From Aphrocallistes beatrix (lineage: Eukaryota > Porifera > Hexactinellida > Sceptrulophora > Aphrocallistidae): a DNA stretch of 64,000 nucleotides. The stretch's first letter is position 1. Every line of letters begins with the position of its first letter. Under the pieces are notes generated by a model, which was not told the origin of the DNA, made no database searches, and saw only the letters and a program-made list of their open reading frames with translations. The position numbers and the translations under genes are program-made. The stretch is taken from positions 4,898,001 to 4,962,000 of the forward strand of contig OY725490.1 in NCBI GenBank assembly GCA_963281255.1, given 5' to 3'. Shown here piece by piece: positions 43,001 through 55,795 of this stretch.

Positions 43001-43628
43001 CACTAACCGGACAAAAGTATTTGTACACTATTATTCCCCATACAAATAATACTAAATTGGGTATTTTCATGATGTATAAAAGATTCAACCTGCTGTTAAG
43101 AGTCTGATTTAAGAATCGAAATTTTCCAATACGAATTATAATAGTTGAAGATTTTTAATAAATTGCCCAATCCAATGAGTAAATTATCAAACTGTGGCAC
43201 AAGTGGTAGTACATCACCATCATGAATAGTGATCAAAAGGGACATATGATGCACATGGTGGCAGTGATTGATAATTTGAAAACCTCGGAAATTAATAATT
43301 GACAAGCGCGCTTTGCTTGCTTGCGCTGCGCGACTGGCGGACACTTTGTGTCCGCCAGAGGTGCCTGGATTCACAATGATTAATTTAAGGGAGATATCAT
43401 TTCTAAATATGTCTGTCTTACGTTGAAAATCGATATCACTCGAAAAATTACCAATTATAATTATAATATTCTACAATAAGTAATTCGAGTGTAGTATAGA
43501 TTTCCAATTTAATGTCATATTTTCAGTAGCTGTAATTGTTTTAATCAATTAGTCTCCATGGATAGATATTTTGGTATTATTTATGTTGCAAAGCCATTTG
43601 GTTTTCGAATACTTTTTGCCATGCAGTG
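43001..43628. mobile_element. Tc1/mariner-type miniature element with nested Helitron-like fragment
   Basis: The ends are CACTAACCGGACAAAAGTAT and the inverse of AATACTTTTTGCCATGCAGTG, with TA at 42999-43000 and 43629-43630. It belongs to the 3483/27195 family. A reversed family A Helitron-like copy starts at 43303 (CAAGCGCGCTTTGCTTGCTT) and is cut off near 43455. Confidence 0.7.
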
Positions 43629-44491
43629 TATGCCCTTATTAAGGTTGGCTTTTCCTATAACAGCTAATATTTGACTTTTTTCACAGATTTGTTAAAATTT
43701 TTAAGTGGAGATTTGAATCGCAGAGTTATATGCAAAATTGCATTGATAAATAAAGAAATAATAGTGAAAAAAATTTGTTGAACCAATTTTCAAGGAAAAA
43801 ATCAGACACAATATTAATCACTTTAGAAACTTACAAATATTCTCATTAGAGGGTGATCTAACTGCGGTACAGACAACTTTTTGAAATTTTGAAAATTGGT
43901 AAAAATTTAGGCTGAAACACTCGTGCAATATTTTTTTAATAATTTCGGAGTTATTTTTTATGTAATTCTTTTTTCTTCGTAATATCAAAAGGTTGTCTGT
44001 ATCAGAGTTGTCCATCGTCGAAATCTATCAAAAACTGTTGAGGATTCGTTTCTATGTTGAATTTACGAAATGTAATCAACTTATAAGTGTTAATTCCAGC
44101 GATTTGATATTAATTGACCATGTTTATTTTTGTTGTGCCTAACAACGGCCAGGAATTTATTCACATACCTTGCCATTGCTATGAACACGCAGCAAAGGAA
44201 TTCTCCAAATAGGGTCAATATATATCAAAACGCTGGAAATTCAGTGCTGGACACGAATTCAGCATTAAAATGATGACCTAGCGTGCCTAAAAGTGGTTTT
44301 AGATATGGGACATTTCGCTTCGAAAATGTGTCCTTTTTAGTGCGACATCAGGTGGTACAAGTGGCTCTAAGTGCAAAAATATAAGCATTGGAGCTATTTA
44401 AATTGATATTAAGGTTAGTGTTTCCCATGGGACACTTGTTTTTACTAAAAATGTGCCCAAATTGCTTTTTTATCATTTTTAGATCCTTATA

Positions 44492-45829
44492 CAGGGTGTT
44501 CCATAAGTATTGGCCGGTAGTATAAGTTACTATAATTATTTTTAAGCAAATAATATAAGTCAATTTTATTTTCCAATGTAATCTCCATCCTTTTCTATAA
44601 CTAGTTTAACACGATTCGGCATGCTACAAATTAAATTTGCTAAAAAATCTGGAGGGATTGATCTCCATGCTTCTATAAAATTTTTTCCAGGCCCTTTAGA
44701 GTATTTGCATCTCCCATTTCCCTGATCTTCTCCTTCATATATGCCCACACGTTTTCAATTGGATTAAGGTCAGGCGAGACCTGGCCATTCCGCTTTACGC
44801 CAGAAGTTTGGGAACTTCTATGAACACCATTCTTGGGTCGAATTGGCAGTGTGAGCTGGTGCACCATCCTGCATGAAAAATAACTCGGACATGTTTGGTA
44901 GCATTGACCGTTCCAAAATTGAGCCTCTCTTCCGTTTACGTTTAATCGCATCCAAACAAGTTTTGGCTAATATCGAGTCCCTATAATAAGCTCCATTAAC
45001 CATCTGCCCTTTCGGTATTAAATGAAATTCCGACACTGCCTGAAACGAAATTATCCCCCACACTTGAATTTTCGGTGGAAATTTAATACGGAGACATGGC
45101 TCAATGTTTCTTGAAGATTTTGACCAAACTCTGTCGTTCTGGCAATTTGGAAGAGAAAATAGTTCAAAGGAGGATTCGTCGCACCACAGGACCTTTTTCC
45201 ATTGCTCGATTGTCCACTTTTCTGTTTTACGGGCGAATTTTAGTCGATTTTCTTTCATTTTTCCGTTAATCGGGGCTTTTTGGGTCTTTTGTAAGATTTT
45301 AGGCCAAGAGTACCCTTTAGATAACGGTGTACTGTTGATTTTGAGATAGTTATTCCGCTATTGGATAGTCTAGTAGCAATTCTTCGCGTTGATTGTCTCC
45401 TTTTCCCCACAGATTTCGAAATTACAATTTTAGCAACTCGGCTAATCGTTTTTGGACGACCTTGTTTGGGTCTACTTTCGAGGCGATTTCCGGCTTTGTG
45501 TGCATGCCACCAACGCCTCAGTGATCTTTCACTAACAGATAACCTCTGTTAAACAATTTTATGCGTTAAACCGCCCTCTAGAAGTCCAATTGCCTTAGAA
45601 CGAATCGCGATTCCATAATCTTGGACATTCATTATTGATTTGTTCAAGCTAGGCCTATTAATATTATAGCTTTGTATTATGACTAGATTGTAAACTAAGT
45701 GATAGAAATTACTCGCAAGTTATTTACTTCAATAATTGAAAGTAACTTGTCTTATTTAACAATGGTTTTGCAATAAAATTTTGATAATTCAAAAATCTGA
45801 AGACTGGCCAATACTTATGGGACACCCTG
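44492..45829. mobile_element. Tc1-like transposon with TA duplication (1.34 kb)
   Basis: The ends are CAGGGTGTTCCATAAGTATT and the inverse of AATACTTATGGGACACCCTG, with TA at 44490-44491 and 45830-45831. One transposase frame lies on the minus strand. Confidence 0.9.
44566..45632 (-). pseudogene. Tc1-like transposase (DD34E-type), frameshifted
   Basis: It reads from ATG 45632 (MNVQDYGIAIRSKAIGLLEG) to the stop at 44566 after EKDGDYIGK. The N-terminal part is a helix-turn-helix DNA-binding region with GRPKT-type hinge. The catalytic part shows VLWCDESSFELF (first Asp), FMQDGAPAHTANSTQEW (second Asp) and SPDLNPIENVWAYMK (Glu in IEN), the usual Tc1 pattern. The C-terminus SIPPDFLANLICSMPNRVK is typical. 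Stops or frame changes occur near 45550, 45260, 44820 and 44700. Length is near the usual 340-350 residues. It is inactive as read. Confidence 0.85.
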
Positions 45830-46316
45830 TAGTGGTCCTAAACAATAATTCCGATTTTTATAACTCCAGCACCAATATTTCGCCATTTTGAGGCACTTGT
45901 ATCACCTGGTGTCGCACTAAAAACGACACATTTTAAATGCGTAATGTCCCACAGCTATAACTTCTTTTAACAGTGCCAGATCATCTTTTTAATGCTGAGT
46001 TCATGCTCAGCACTAGATTTCATGCAATTTGATATATATTGACCATATTTGGAAACATTTTGCTAGGAAAAGGCAACCAAAATATTCTCCAAAGATGGTT
46101 AATATATAAATCAAATTGCTGGAAATTTAGTGCTGAGCACGAATTCAGTATTAAAATAACGACCTGGCATAGTCAAATTAAGTTAAAGATATGGGATTTC
46201 GGCGGATACTATCGGACATGGTCATTTTTGGGTCCCCAGTCATAACTGACAACTTTTTCACACTTTTGATGGTGTCATGATGTGAAATTTTTTGATATGC
46301 CATATTTTGAAGTTAA

Positions 46317-48261
46317 GGATACCGCCCTCGAAAAATCTTGCCTGGCGTAAAAAAAAACAGCAAAATGTTTTATTGCTAATTTCATTGTATTACTGATCGA
46401 TCTACCATCTGATAGCACTATTTGGACGGCATTTTCTTTTATTTTTTGCGAAATAATCCCCTAAAGTTTAGCGTTAATAAAAATTGAAAAATTATTAGCG
46501 GATTTTAACTCATTTACCAATTAGTTTTTAACTTATTTGATATTTTTTTAATGATATAAACCTTAACATTGTTTTAGCACCTTTGGAGATTATAAAACAC
46601 AAAGATTTAAAAGAATAGGCGAATAAAATCCAAACAAAATAGCTCTATAAGGGAGTACATTTATATAATCCTCGGGAAATCGCAAGTTTGATCTCAGATA
46701 TTTAGCGATCCCTGGGTCAGAAATAAAATTCTGATCGTTTCAAAAAAAAAATTGTTCAGATCCGACCATTTGTTCTTGAGATATCGCATATTATAGGTAA
46801 AGTTCGGCCATAATATCCCTCTAAGGTCCCGAAAGAGGCTGATGTCATATCTTAAAAACTATTGTTGATATATAATATATTATATCCTTAAATGGAAGGA
46901 AATATGCGAAAATATATAGGTTCCTCGACCATTCCTTTGTCAAAAAATAAATAATTCTCGACTTATCATTGATTTAATTGTAATACAAATTCTATGGAGA
47001 ACTTTGAATCTATTAGAAAATGGCGAATCTAATCATTAAATATGTGTCCAAATTTAGCTATTATGCTAAATAGTGAATACAATTGCCGCTAATAATATGT
47101 ACAGAAAAATTGGAGAACTTTTGATAATTATTTTGAAAGTTCTGGCCTTGGACCTCGCAGATTCGGTCAAAAACCCCCATTTAGGGTCCAAAAAGAGATA
47201 TCACTCTATCTTTATAAATAAAAGTCCAAATTCTTAGTTCTCACTTCCTAATATACTTTTTATGAGTGTGCATATATGATTCTTTGATAATAATTGCACT
47301 ACACCCTATGGAATGTTAAGTTTTACATTTTTGTCATATGATGATGTAGCATTTTTCGAAAATCCTAACTTCGAAACTAAAGGTCGTAGACTTTCGCTCT
47401 AACTTCCTAATATACTTTTTGGAACCTTTTAATTCATTCTAAACTGATAGATTATACTTCGCAGTGCCAGGAATATGAAATATTATCTACAATTATCTCA
47501 AAATATTCGGAGTTGTTAGGGGCCTCAAGGAAATTTGTGGATTTTCAGGGTACTTTTGCTATTTTTGGTTAATATTTGGCTTTCATATACCTAAATCAGC
47601 AGTATGGATGCGAATAAATGTATGTGGATGCTTAGGTGCATTATTAATCACTCATTTTACATTCTTCTTGAACACCTAAACTTAAAATATCTATATCTGG
47701 GGACTTTAAAATTTCAAAATTGACCGTCTTTGCAGAATTATTTCTCAAATTTGGTTTGAGATAGAAGTTTGAAAATTTCAAGAGTTGTTTCATATCATTA
47801 GGCGATGAACGTAGGACCACCATTTTTTGGATATATTCTAACTCGGTGATTTTATTCATGATTTTCCCCAAAAAACAGACATTTTTCGCCGTTTTTTGGC
47901 CCTTTTTTTTTGGACACCGATAAAATTTACAATATTTGTCATTTTAACTTTCTTCTGGTCCTATGAAGTTGCAAATATGGTAGACTATCTATGATTCGAT
48001 TTTGGAAGCGTTTGATTCCTAGGTATGTTCTAAACAATTCATTGAGTGCCTAAATTTCTACCATTAAGATGTGCTAGCGGAAAATTAAAAAAACAGACTT
48101 TGAGACACTGTATCTCAAAATCTAGAAATGAGAATCAAAAACGGTTTGGACTTTGCCAGTATTTCTTGATGGAGATACCTCCCCACGCTTAGCATCTCTT
48201 ATAGCTCTACTTTCATCGTATGCTGTAATGCAAATCATATGTTTTTTCGAGGGCGGTATCC
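46317..48261. mobile_element. TTAA-flanked 1.95-kb non-autonomous element, complete
   Basis: The perfect terminal inverted repeats are GGATACCGCCCTCGAAAAA at the left and its inverse at the right. The tetranucleotide TTAA occurs at 46313-46316 and 48262-48265. TTAA duplications are typical of piggyBac and Kolobok superfamilies; the transposase that moves it is not in the window. Its own ORFs are short and not conserved. Partial copies are at 16199-19350, 48640-49750 (inverted) and 55130-55795. Confidence 0.87.
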
Positions 48262-48639
48262 TTAAGTACTACTATAAGTTGTTGATTTAGGATGTTGGAT
48301 GTTATTTAATACTAGGATCCAGTAAAAACTAATGGAAATCAAGCCTTTCAGAAGAAAATTGCTTTGTACCCTGTTTTTAGCACTTGAAAAAGTCAATTTT
48401 ACAAAGGAGGAATCTTTAGTAACAAAGGTCGTAGAGTAAAAAACTCGACGGTTTTGGAAAGATCTCGTCACGTAGAACAAAATGATAGAGATAGATTTTC
48501 GATATTCTACTTTGGAAAAACGTTAAATATTTTTCCTTTCGAAAATCTGCTTCTAAATATTGTAGCAACGAAATTGGAAAGAAAAAATTAATTGGGTTAA
48601 AATTGAAAATTATATTTCTATTTTTTCTTTATTCAACCA

Positions 48640-49750
48640 TTTTGTGCAAGAATAATTGAGTAAAAGAGGCATTAGCCAATGAAGTTTCCTTGAATGTCCT
48701 ATAAATTAGGTAATTTGGGGAAAAAAAATTTCTTGCTTCGTGTCTCAAAGTCTGTTTTTTTCGTTTTCCGCTAGCACATTTTAATTGTAGAAATTCGGGC
48801 AAAAGGAATTGTTTAGGACATACCAAAGAATCAAATGCTTCGAAAATCGAATCATAGATAGTCTACCATATTTGAAATTTCATAAGGATCAGAAGAAAGT
48901 TAAAATGACAAAAATTGTAAATTTGATCGGTGACCGAAAAAAAATGGCCAAAAATGTCTATTTTGGGGGGAAACCGGAATAAAACCACCAAGTTAGAAGA
49001 TATCGGAAAAATGGTGGTCCTACGTTCATCGCCAAATAATATGGAGGAACATTTGAAATTTTCAAACCTCTATCTCAAACCAATTTTGAGTTAAAATTCT
49101 GTAAAGTCGGTCAAATTTGAAATATTAAAGTCCCAAGATATAGAGATTTTAAGGTTAGATGTTAAGAAGAATGTAGAATGAGTATTAATAATGAACAAAA
49201 GCATTCACAGACATTTATTCTCGTATATACTGCTGATTTAGGTATATTTGAACCAAATATTTACAAAAAATAGCAAGAGTACCCTGAAAATCCACAAATT
49301 TCCTTGAGGCCCCTAACCCCGAATGTTTTGGGATAATTGTGAATAATAATTCATATTACTAGCACTACGAAGTATAATCCATCATATCAGTCATCATATG
49401 ACAAAAATCTAAAACTTACATTCCATAGGGTGTAGTGCAATTATTATCAAAGAATCATATATGTACACTCATAAAAAGTATATTAGAAAGTGAGAACTAA
49501 GAATTTGGACTTATATTTACAGAGATATAGAGATATCTCTTTTTGGACCCTAAATGGGGGTTTTTGACCGAATCTGCGAGGTCCAAGCCAAGAACTTTCA
49601 AAATAATTATCAAAAGTTCAACAATTTTTCTGTACACATTATTAACGACAATTGTATTCATTATTTAGCATAATAGCCACATTTGGACAAATATTTAATG
49701 ATTAGATTCGCCATTTTCTAAAATATTCAAAGTTCTCCATAGAATTTATA
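48640..49750 (-). mobile_element. Inverted partial copy of the TTAA element
   Basis: Sequence such as CTCAAAGTCTGTTTTTTTCG, GGTCCTACGTTCATCGCC and CCATAGGGTGTAGTGCAATT is the inverse of 47280-48115. The copy lies in opposite orientation just beyond the complete element, so the two form a large inverted pair. Terminal repeats are missing at both ends. Confidence 0.75.
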
Positions 49751-49751
49751 T

Positions 49752-49968
49752 TGGGTCATTCCATGTGAAATCGACCAATTCGACCAACTGTTCCATGTCG
49801 AGCATCTCAGAAATTCTTGTAATTTTGCCTGTAAGTTTTGCATACTAGTGCATGATCATTTGTACAATATCAGCTTTCAATACCTTTTGGTTTTATAATT
49901 ATAGCCATTTCAAAATTTGACGATTTTCATAGTTCGGACACTCTTGTTTTAGAGGCCCCTTAAGGTTA
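49752..49968. repeat. Dispersed repeat, second copy at 55796-55990
   Basis: GGTCATTCCATGTGAAATCG through TGTTCCATGTCGAGCATCTC and TCGGACACTCTTGTTTTAGA to GGCCCCTTAA match the segment at 55796-55990. The second copy is cut exactly at its TTAA by the fold-back element. Confidence 0.8.
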
Positions 49969-50245
49969 ATCTTCTGCCAGATTCTGAAAATTTGGAAAAT
50001 TCGGTTAGAAATTCAAACTCTAACGAAATTGGTGCATATATCTACCTAAGGATCCAAACTAACTTGACTATAAGTTTGGAAGACTAATTTTGTATTTGCG
50101 CACCCTTCTAAGGCTTCAGACATGAGCTAAATTTAGATATTTAGATAAATAATATTTTAGTAAATTATTTTAGTTAAAATTCATTAATACCTAATTTTGA
50201 TGAATTCAATATAAAATAACTTGTTTTACAAAATTATTTTGTGCG

Positions 50246-50350
50246 GGGGAAGGTGACCTGGTGGTTAGCGCGTTGTGAAGTGCACTCTAGCAGTGCTCTA
50301 GGGTATCGTCGCATGACTATAGCAAAGTTCGAGCCCCCCTAACTCCGCCT
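50246..50350 (+). repeat. tRNA-derived SINE-like head
   Basis: GACCTGGTGGTTAGCGCGTT resembles an A box and AAAGTTCGAGCCCCCCTA a B box. It is preceded by GGGGGAAGG. No full cloverleaf and no clear 3' tail were seen. It lies 320 bp upstream of the MULE gene. Confidence 0.5.
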
Positions 50351-50666
50351 ACCTTTTGCTAAAACATACTACCCAAGTGAGGATCGAACGTGTTTATTAC
50401 TAACCCATTTAATTAATCATAATTCTACTTTCTCTAAATATTACTTCATTCAAAATATAGAGCTCAATGCTATGTTCTATGTACATACAATGTACTTTCA
50501 TTATGTACTCATTACATTTTCAATCCTTTTCGCTGTATATTTCTTTACTCCCATTACATTCCCCGCCGCCCTATTATAACCACGTTTACTGATTTTGTAT
50601 TAGCAACTATTCTTGTGACGAATCCGTTCCACAGCATTCCTATATGTATATACAGACTTTCCTACG

Positions 50667-53260
50667 ATGTCCGATCCTGAATTCGAACCAGATTCTGACG
50701 AGACTGGAGCTGAGACTGGAGCAGAGACTGGAGCTGAAGCAGAGAGTTTCCTAAGATTTCAAGCTGAGGGAGGTACTACTGAGGTGACACAGATGTCTCA
50801 AGTTTCGTCCCTCGGTGAGTCCATTCCATTACATTCGGGAATTTCTCAGTGTATAGAAAATGTTGGTTTATATACTAGCAGTAGTTCTTTCAGTACTGCG
50901 ACACCAATAACTAAACGTCGCAAGTTTTTTGGGTCGAAATCGCGGAAGCGAAAAGGTAGTTTATATTCTCGTAAATACCCGAAGCGATCCCAAAAACTTG
51001 CTGACGATACCCAGTCTGAAATTTCTACCCATTCACAATCCGTACTAAATCTTGATGATTCTTTTGTTATTCCTACCGTGTTTGATTCTAGCAGGGATAC
51101 CACTACTGCAGAAGGTAAAATATCAATTTCAATACCCACCAAAAAGCCGCCTAGTAAGGTATTGACTGTGTATGACAGTGCAACATACGCTGAAAAAAAA
51201 TCAAATTGACTCCAATTTCTAGTCAGCGTATTGTTTTTGATGTTTCCGTTTTGGAATCGATGTTTGAAAATTCCTTTCAATGTAAATTTTGCCACCATGT
51301 GCCTGTAAAACTTTTTCAGTCATCTGCCCAACATTGTTTAGGAATATATATCTACCTAAGGTGTGAGTATTGCTTTACAACTAAAAATTACTGGATTGTG
51401 TCGGAGAGATTTAGTGAAAATATCCCTGTAGGTAATTTTACTGTTGCAAAGCGAAATGCTAGTTCTTATGAAGCTGTTTTAGGTGCCCGACTTGCTGGTA
51501 TCGGCAAAAGGGGCCTAGATTTTATTTTTTGCAGTGTAGGAATTGGAAGACCACTGGCATATTCAACATTTAGTCAGGTAAACCGAGATCTTTGCGTCGT
51601 ACTAGAGCATATTGCCACCGAATCCATGCAGAGGACTATTGAAGACCTTAGGTTTTCAAATGGCCTGACGCTGGATGATATAGTTCATATCACCGGCTCG
51701 TACGACGGTGCATATCAAAAGCGTTGCAGTAGGATGGGCGGAGGTTTTTCCCGCTATTGTTTTGTGTCACTAATAGAGGTAAAAACAGGTAGGGTTGTTG
51801 CATATCAAGTGGTATGCAATTCATGCCCTGAATGTACGGTATTGCGTCATCATTTTACGGGGGGAATTTTGTCAGCCGAAGAACACCGTGACAAATTTGA
51901 GTTACATTTGAACATCTGTCCCGCAAATTATAGGGATTTTTCAAGCGTATCTCTTGAGTACGAGGTTTCCCCGGAGATTATGACTCAAGGATACGAAAGG
52001 GGAGTAATTTGCGATGGCTTAGTTTGCGATGGGGATAATAAATCTTTTGAAAAATAAGAGAAGTTGACCCGTATGCATATGGATTTGAATGTCTAAGCCA
52101 TTGCGTAAAACGGATGAAGGGCCATCTTATTGAATATCAGAAAAATAAACTTAGACTGGCCAGAAGTGATAAGGCAGCCAAAGTAAAATCAGGTGTGGGT
52201 AAGGCCATAATTCAGGATGAATTTAGGGGTAAATTAGTCCGAAAAAACATTCCCAGAGGGGAATGGTCTGATTCTTCACAAAAAAATGCTGTAGAAATGA
52301 AATTCCTCACAGACATTATGTGTGCACGTATTGCATCAATGTATCAGTTGGCAGTAAAACATCATAAGGGATGTGTAGACCAAATTTTGAATTATATCCG
52401 TGCCATCCCTTATCACTATAGCGCCACTGATCAATCAGCCGCAATTGATCATAATAGGTGTCCTCTAGGTGCTGATTCTTGGTGTAAATACCAAGCAGCC
52501 GTGGCCAAAGGTGTCAATCCACCTAAACACCCAAATTACCTTGGGCCCGAAGCTGTGAAATTAGTCCTAGAGGTATTTGACCATTATAACTATGATAAGC
52601 CATTTTTTATTGATCAAATTGCTGATGGGCTAACAACAAATCACAATGAGGCCCTCCATAATGTTTTATTCACAATGGTGCCAAAAACTGAAGCCATTAG
52701 CTACACTACCATGAGGTTGGGTAGTGCCTTAGCTGTTATCAGATACAACGGGGTGACTTATCACGTGTCTTTGAGATCTTAGGTATAAAGGAGAGTGCTG
52801 CCATCAAAGATCTTTTTACAGAATTGGATGCAAAGAGGGTGAGACAGTCCCGCACGATTCATAAAATTCAAACGCAGAGATTCATGGACAGCAGAGTAGG
52901 AGCAGAAAAGATTCAAGCAAGAGGAAAAAGCACGGGGTTGGCTATCAATCAGGTAAGTTCTCTGGTTCAGCTGTGATACCCGAAGATGAAACTTTAGAGG
53001 AGCTGGAGTTCCAAGTCCCAGATATGAATCCAGAGGCTTCATGTACTATACCCCAAAAAGTCAACGTGAAGCGGGCAAGCTGTGGTGTATGCGGGGAGGA
53101 AGAAGCCGGAACCGACGATGACACCTCAGACCTACCGGAAGGTAAGTTGTCATGGGTAGAGTGTGAAGAGTGTTCTGTGTGGTACCATTTTGTATGTGTT
53201 GGTGTTGTTAACAATGATAGTTTAGGCCAATATTGGGTATGTGATAAATGTTTAAATTAG
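50667..53260 (+). pseudogene. Mutator-like transposase with C-terminal PHD finger, four frameshifts
   Basis: ATG at 50667 starts an acidic head (MSDPEFEPDSDETG, then GAET repeats) and a basic stretch (KRRKFFGSKSRKRKGS). A zinc-ligand region CKFCHHV...CEYCF follows at about 51280-51375. The DDE core then has ITGSYDGAYQKR (first Asp), CNSCPECTVL, CDGDNKSFEKI (second Asp) and TTNHNEALHNVLF (Glu), the pattern of Mutator-like transposases of the type widespread in arthropods and molluscs. The C-terminal 60 residues form a PHD finger (CGVCGEEE...CEECSVWYHFVC...WVCDKC). Frames change at about 51190 (A8 run), 52050 (A run), 52755 and 52932 (A run); nothing else is lost. Terminal repeats were not identified. 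Confidence 0.85.
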
Positions 53261-54045
53261 ATATTTTATGTATTTTAATCGTTTTATATGTATTTCTATC
53301 ATCTTGAGTATTTCTATCATTTTGTGTATTTCTATCTATTATGTATGTCTTTCTATTATTCATGTTTTCGGGGGTTTTTATTATTAATATATATCTATTA
53401 AACTCAATATAATAACCTTGTTACTTTCTTTATTTAAATATGGGATAAATCGAAATGAAGTAGAAAAATGAGATGAAATTTTTCTGTTTTTTTCCAGATG
53501 AGCGAATTATTGTAAACTAGTTTGGGAAAAATATTTATTATAGAGTCAAAGTTAGGATATGTAACGATGCAGTATTGATTGGGGAACAGCCTAAGCATAT
53601 AATTGAATTCTCTATTAAACACTAAAGATTTCCAAAATACATGAAAACTCAAAAATTTGGAATAGCGTCGAGTCATCTGATAAATTGCAAATTAAAAATA
53701 AATTTTAATCTAGTTCTAAAAACTCAAAAATAAGTAGCAAATAAATACTTGACAATGTAATAATCCGACTTTGTACAACGCTAGTTTTTTCATAAAGAGA
53801 ATTGAATTCAAACTCTAAGAGATTTGGGATTCTGATTCAAAATTCGAAATCTACACATCGACTTAGCATAAGATATATATCTAAGAAATTGCATCAACCC
53901 AATAATTCAAATGTAAATCTGTGGGCTGTGGCACAGGAGGTAATTCATTACAATCATGTAAAGTGTCTAATGCTACTGCACTGATAGCTAGTATTAGACA
54001 ATATGTACAGTGTAGAATCAGTAAAAGATAACGATTAGCTAGTTT
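53261..54045. other. Gene-free stretch 3' of the MULE gene
   Basis: It starts with a TATTTCTATCATTTTGTGTA-type short tandem repeat (53275-53345). No terminal inverted repeat matching the region before 50667 could be found by eye. Confidence 0.4.
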
Positions 54046-54047
54046 TA

Positions 54048-54620
54048 CTTAGGGCGGTCAGAAAGTTCTAATCAGTGCTATCATATACTCTTATTGTACC
54101 TTATTGGATCGATATTGAAGCTTGAATTTACTTCTTAACACATTCACAAGTGATACCAATTTACAGAATCAAAATCTAGAGAAAACTCTTTGTATACCAC
54201 GTCCTATATATTGTGTCGCTTGAGCCACCGTGTAAAATTATGGCCTCAAATCACCCGTTCACCACTCGTCCTTCCCTAAAAAGTAGTCTCCATTATCAGA
54301 TATTTGAATCTGAGAGAGTATCATTCCCATCAACTTCATAAGATTGATTTGTATTTGAGCATTCGTATCGCTTAGTAATGCCCTTGTAATGTCGTTACTC
54401 TTGAGGGAAGGTCGGGTGGTTTGTGGCCATAATTTTACACGGTGGCTCAAGCGACAATATATAGGAAGTGGTATACAAAGAGTTTTCTCTAGATTTTGAT
54501 TTTGTAAATTGGTATCACTTGTTAATGTGTTAAGAAGTAAATTCAAGCTTCAATATCAATCTAATAAGGTACAATAAGAGTGTATGATAACACTGATTAG
54601 AACTTTCTGACCGCCCTAAG
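54048..54620. mobile_element. TA-flanked fold-back element, 573 bp
   Basis: The ends are CTTAGGGCGGTCAGAAAGTT and its inverse at the right, with TA at 54046-54047 and 54621-54622. The arms pair nearly perfectly for about 220 bp (through GGTGGCTCAAGCGACA and its inverse), leaving a central loop near 54280-54390. The high arm identity suggests recent insertion or arm conversion. It is non-coding. Confidence 0.88.
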
Positions 54621-54622
54621 TA

Positions 54623-55125
54623 GTATCAACAGTAGGTGAATAAATAGTGTATTCTAAGTATATCAGCTTACTTGTGCATATTTCCAAACTCATGATTATT
54701 TTGAATTTCTATTTTTGGCTCCTATAGAAATTAATACTATAGAAATTCAGCAGCACAACAAAACCTACGTTAAATCATTTACTTTCAGTATTCATACTAC
54801 GTCTAACAAGAATAATGTATCGCTCTATCGTCGATATTTAGCTCTTATTTGATTTCTCTTTAATTTATAGTTTGATCAATCAAGTGAACGCCGAATTTTC
54901 GATTAGTTATAACTTTTTATAACTGGGTTATTTTGAACTTTCAACCCCAATATTAAAATCTTAGAGGTAAATGTTGAATTATGCTTCGATAGATCTAAAA
55001 ATTGATATTATACAGCTAGGTCCAGCTTCAATGCAAAAACATGACTTAAAATAATGTTAGACTCAATTGAACGAATACACTTATTGAAAAAATTATTCTG
55101 AGAAAATCCAATTTAAAGTTTAAGA
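54623..55125. other. Gene-free stretch
   Basis: This is AT-rich sequence between repeats. No exon or terminal repeat was recognised. Confidence 0.4.
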
Positions 55126-55129
55126 TACC

Positions 55130-55795
55130 GCCCTCGAAAAACCTTGCCTGGCGTAAAAAAAAACGGCAAAATATTTTATTGCTAATTTCATTGTATTACT
55201 GATCGGTCTACCATCTGAAAGCACTATTTGGACAGTATTTATTTTGATTTTTGTGAGCTAACCCCCTAAAGTTTAGCGTTAATAAAAATTGTAAAATTAT
55301 TGGAGGTTTTTGACTCATTTACCAATTAGTTTTTAACTTATTTGATATTTTTTTAATGATATGGATCTTAACATTGTTTTGGCACCTTTGGAGATTATAT
55401 AACACAAAGATTTAAAAGAATGGGCAAATAAAATCCAAACAAAATAGCTCTATAAGGGAGTTCATTTATATAATGCTAGGGAAATCGCAAGTTTGATCTC
55501 AGATATTTATCGATCACTGGGTCAGAAATAAAATTCTGATCGTTTCGAAAAAAAATTTGTTCGGATCCGACCATTTGTTCTTGAGATATCGCTTATTATA
55601 GGTAAAGTTCGGACATAATATCTCTCTATGGTCCCGAAAGAGGGCGAAGTCATATCTTAAAGACTATTGAAGATATATAATCTATTATATTCTTAACTAA
55701 AAGGATATATGCGAAAATATATAGGTTCCTCGAACATTCCTTTGTCAAAAAATAAATAATTTTCGCCTTATCATTGATTTAATTGTAATAAGGTC
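55130..55795 (+). mobile_element. Partial copy of the TTAA element (left part)
   Basis: The left end reads TTTAAGATACCGCCCTCGAA and the body follows the 46317-48261 element for about 670 bp, to TTGATTTAATTGTAATA. There it joins the repeat shared with 49752. The same join occurs at 49745-49755, so the two repeats may be parts of one longer composite. Confidence 0.75.

Larger units (their letters stand above)
43840..46290. mobile_element. Fold-back repeat split by a Tc1-like transposon
   Basis: The left arm (for example TTTTTAGTGCGACATCAGGT at 44334) and the right arm (ACCTGGTGTCGCACTAAAAA at 45906) are inverted copies. Matching blocks extend through the 44230 and 46010-46170 regions (AGTGCTGGACACGAATTCAG; AGTGCTGAGCACGAATTCAG). 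The Tc1-like element 44492-45829 occupies the centre. Outer ends are not resolved. Confidence 0.55.

Noticed and set aside
50846..51298. 150-codon minus-strand ORF
   Set aside because: It is antisense to the N-terminal part of the Mutator-like transposase, whose plus-strand frame has the domain evidence.
53060..53257. PHD finger as an independent host gene
   Set aside because: It follows the transposase in the same direction, and the linking sequence (GVGYQSGKF) resembles the normal C-terminal part of such transposases, so a fused domain is the simpler view.
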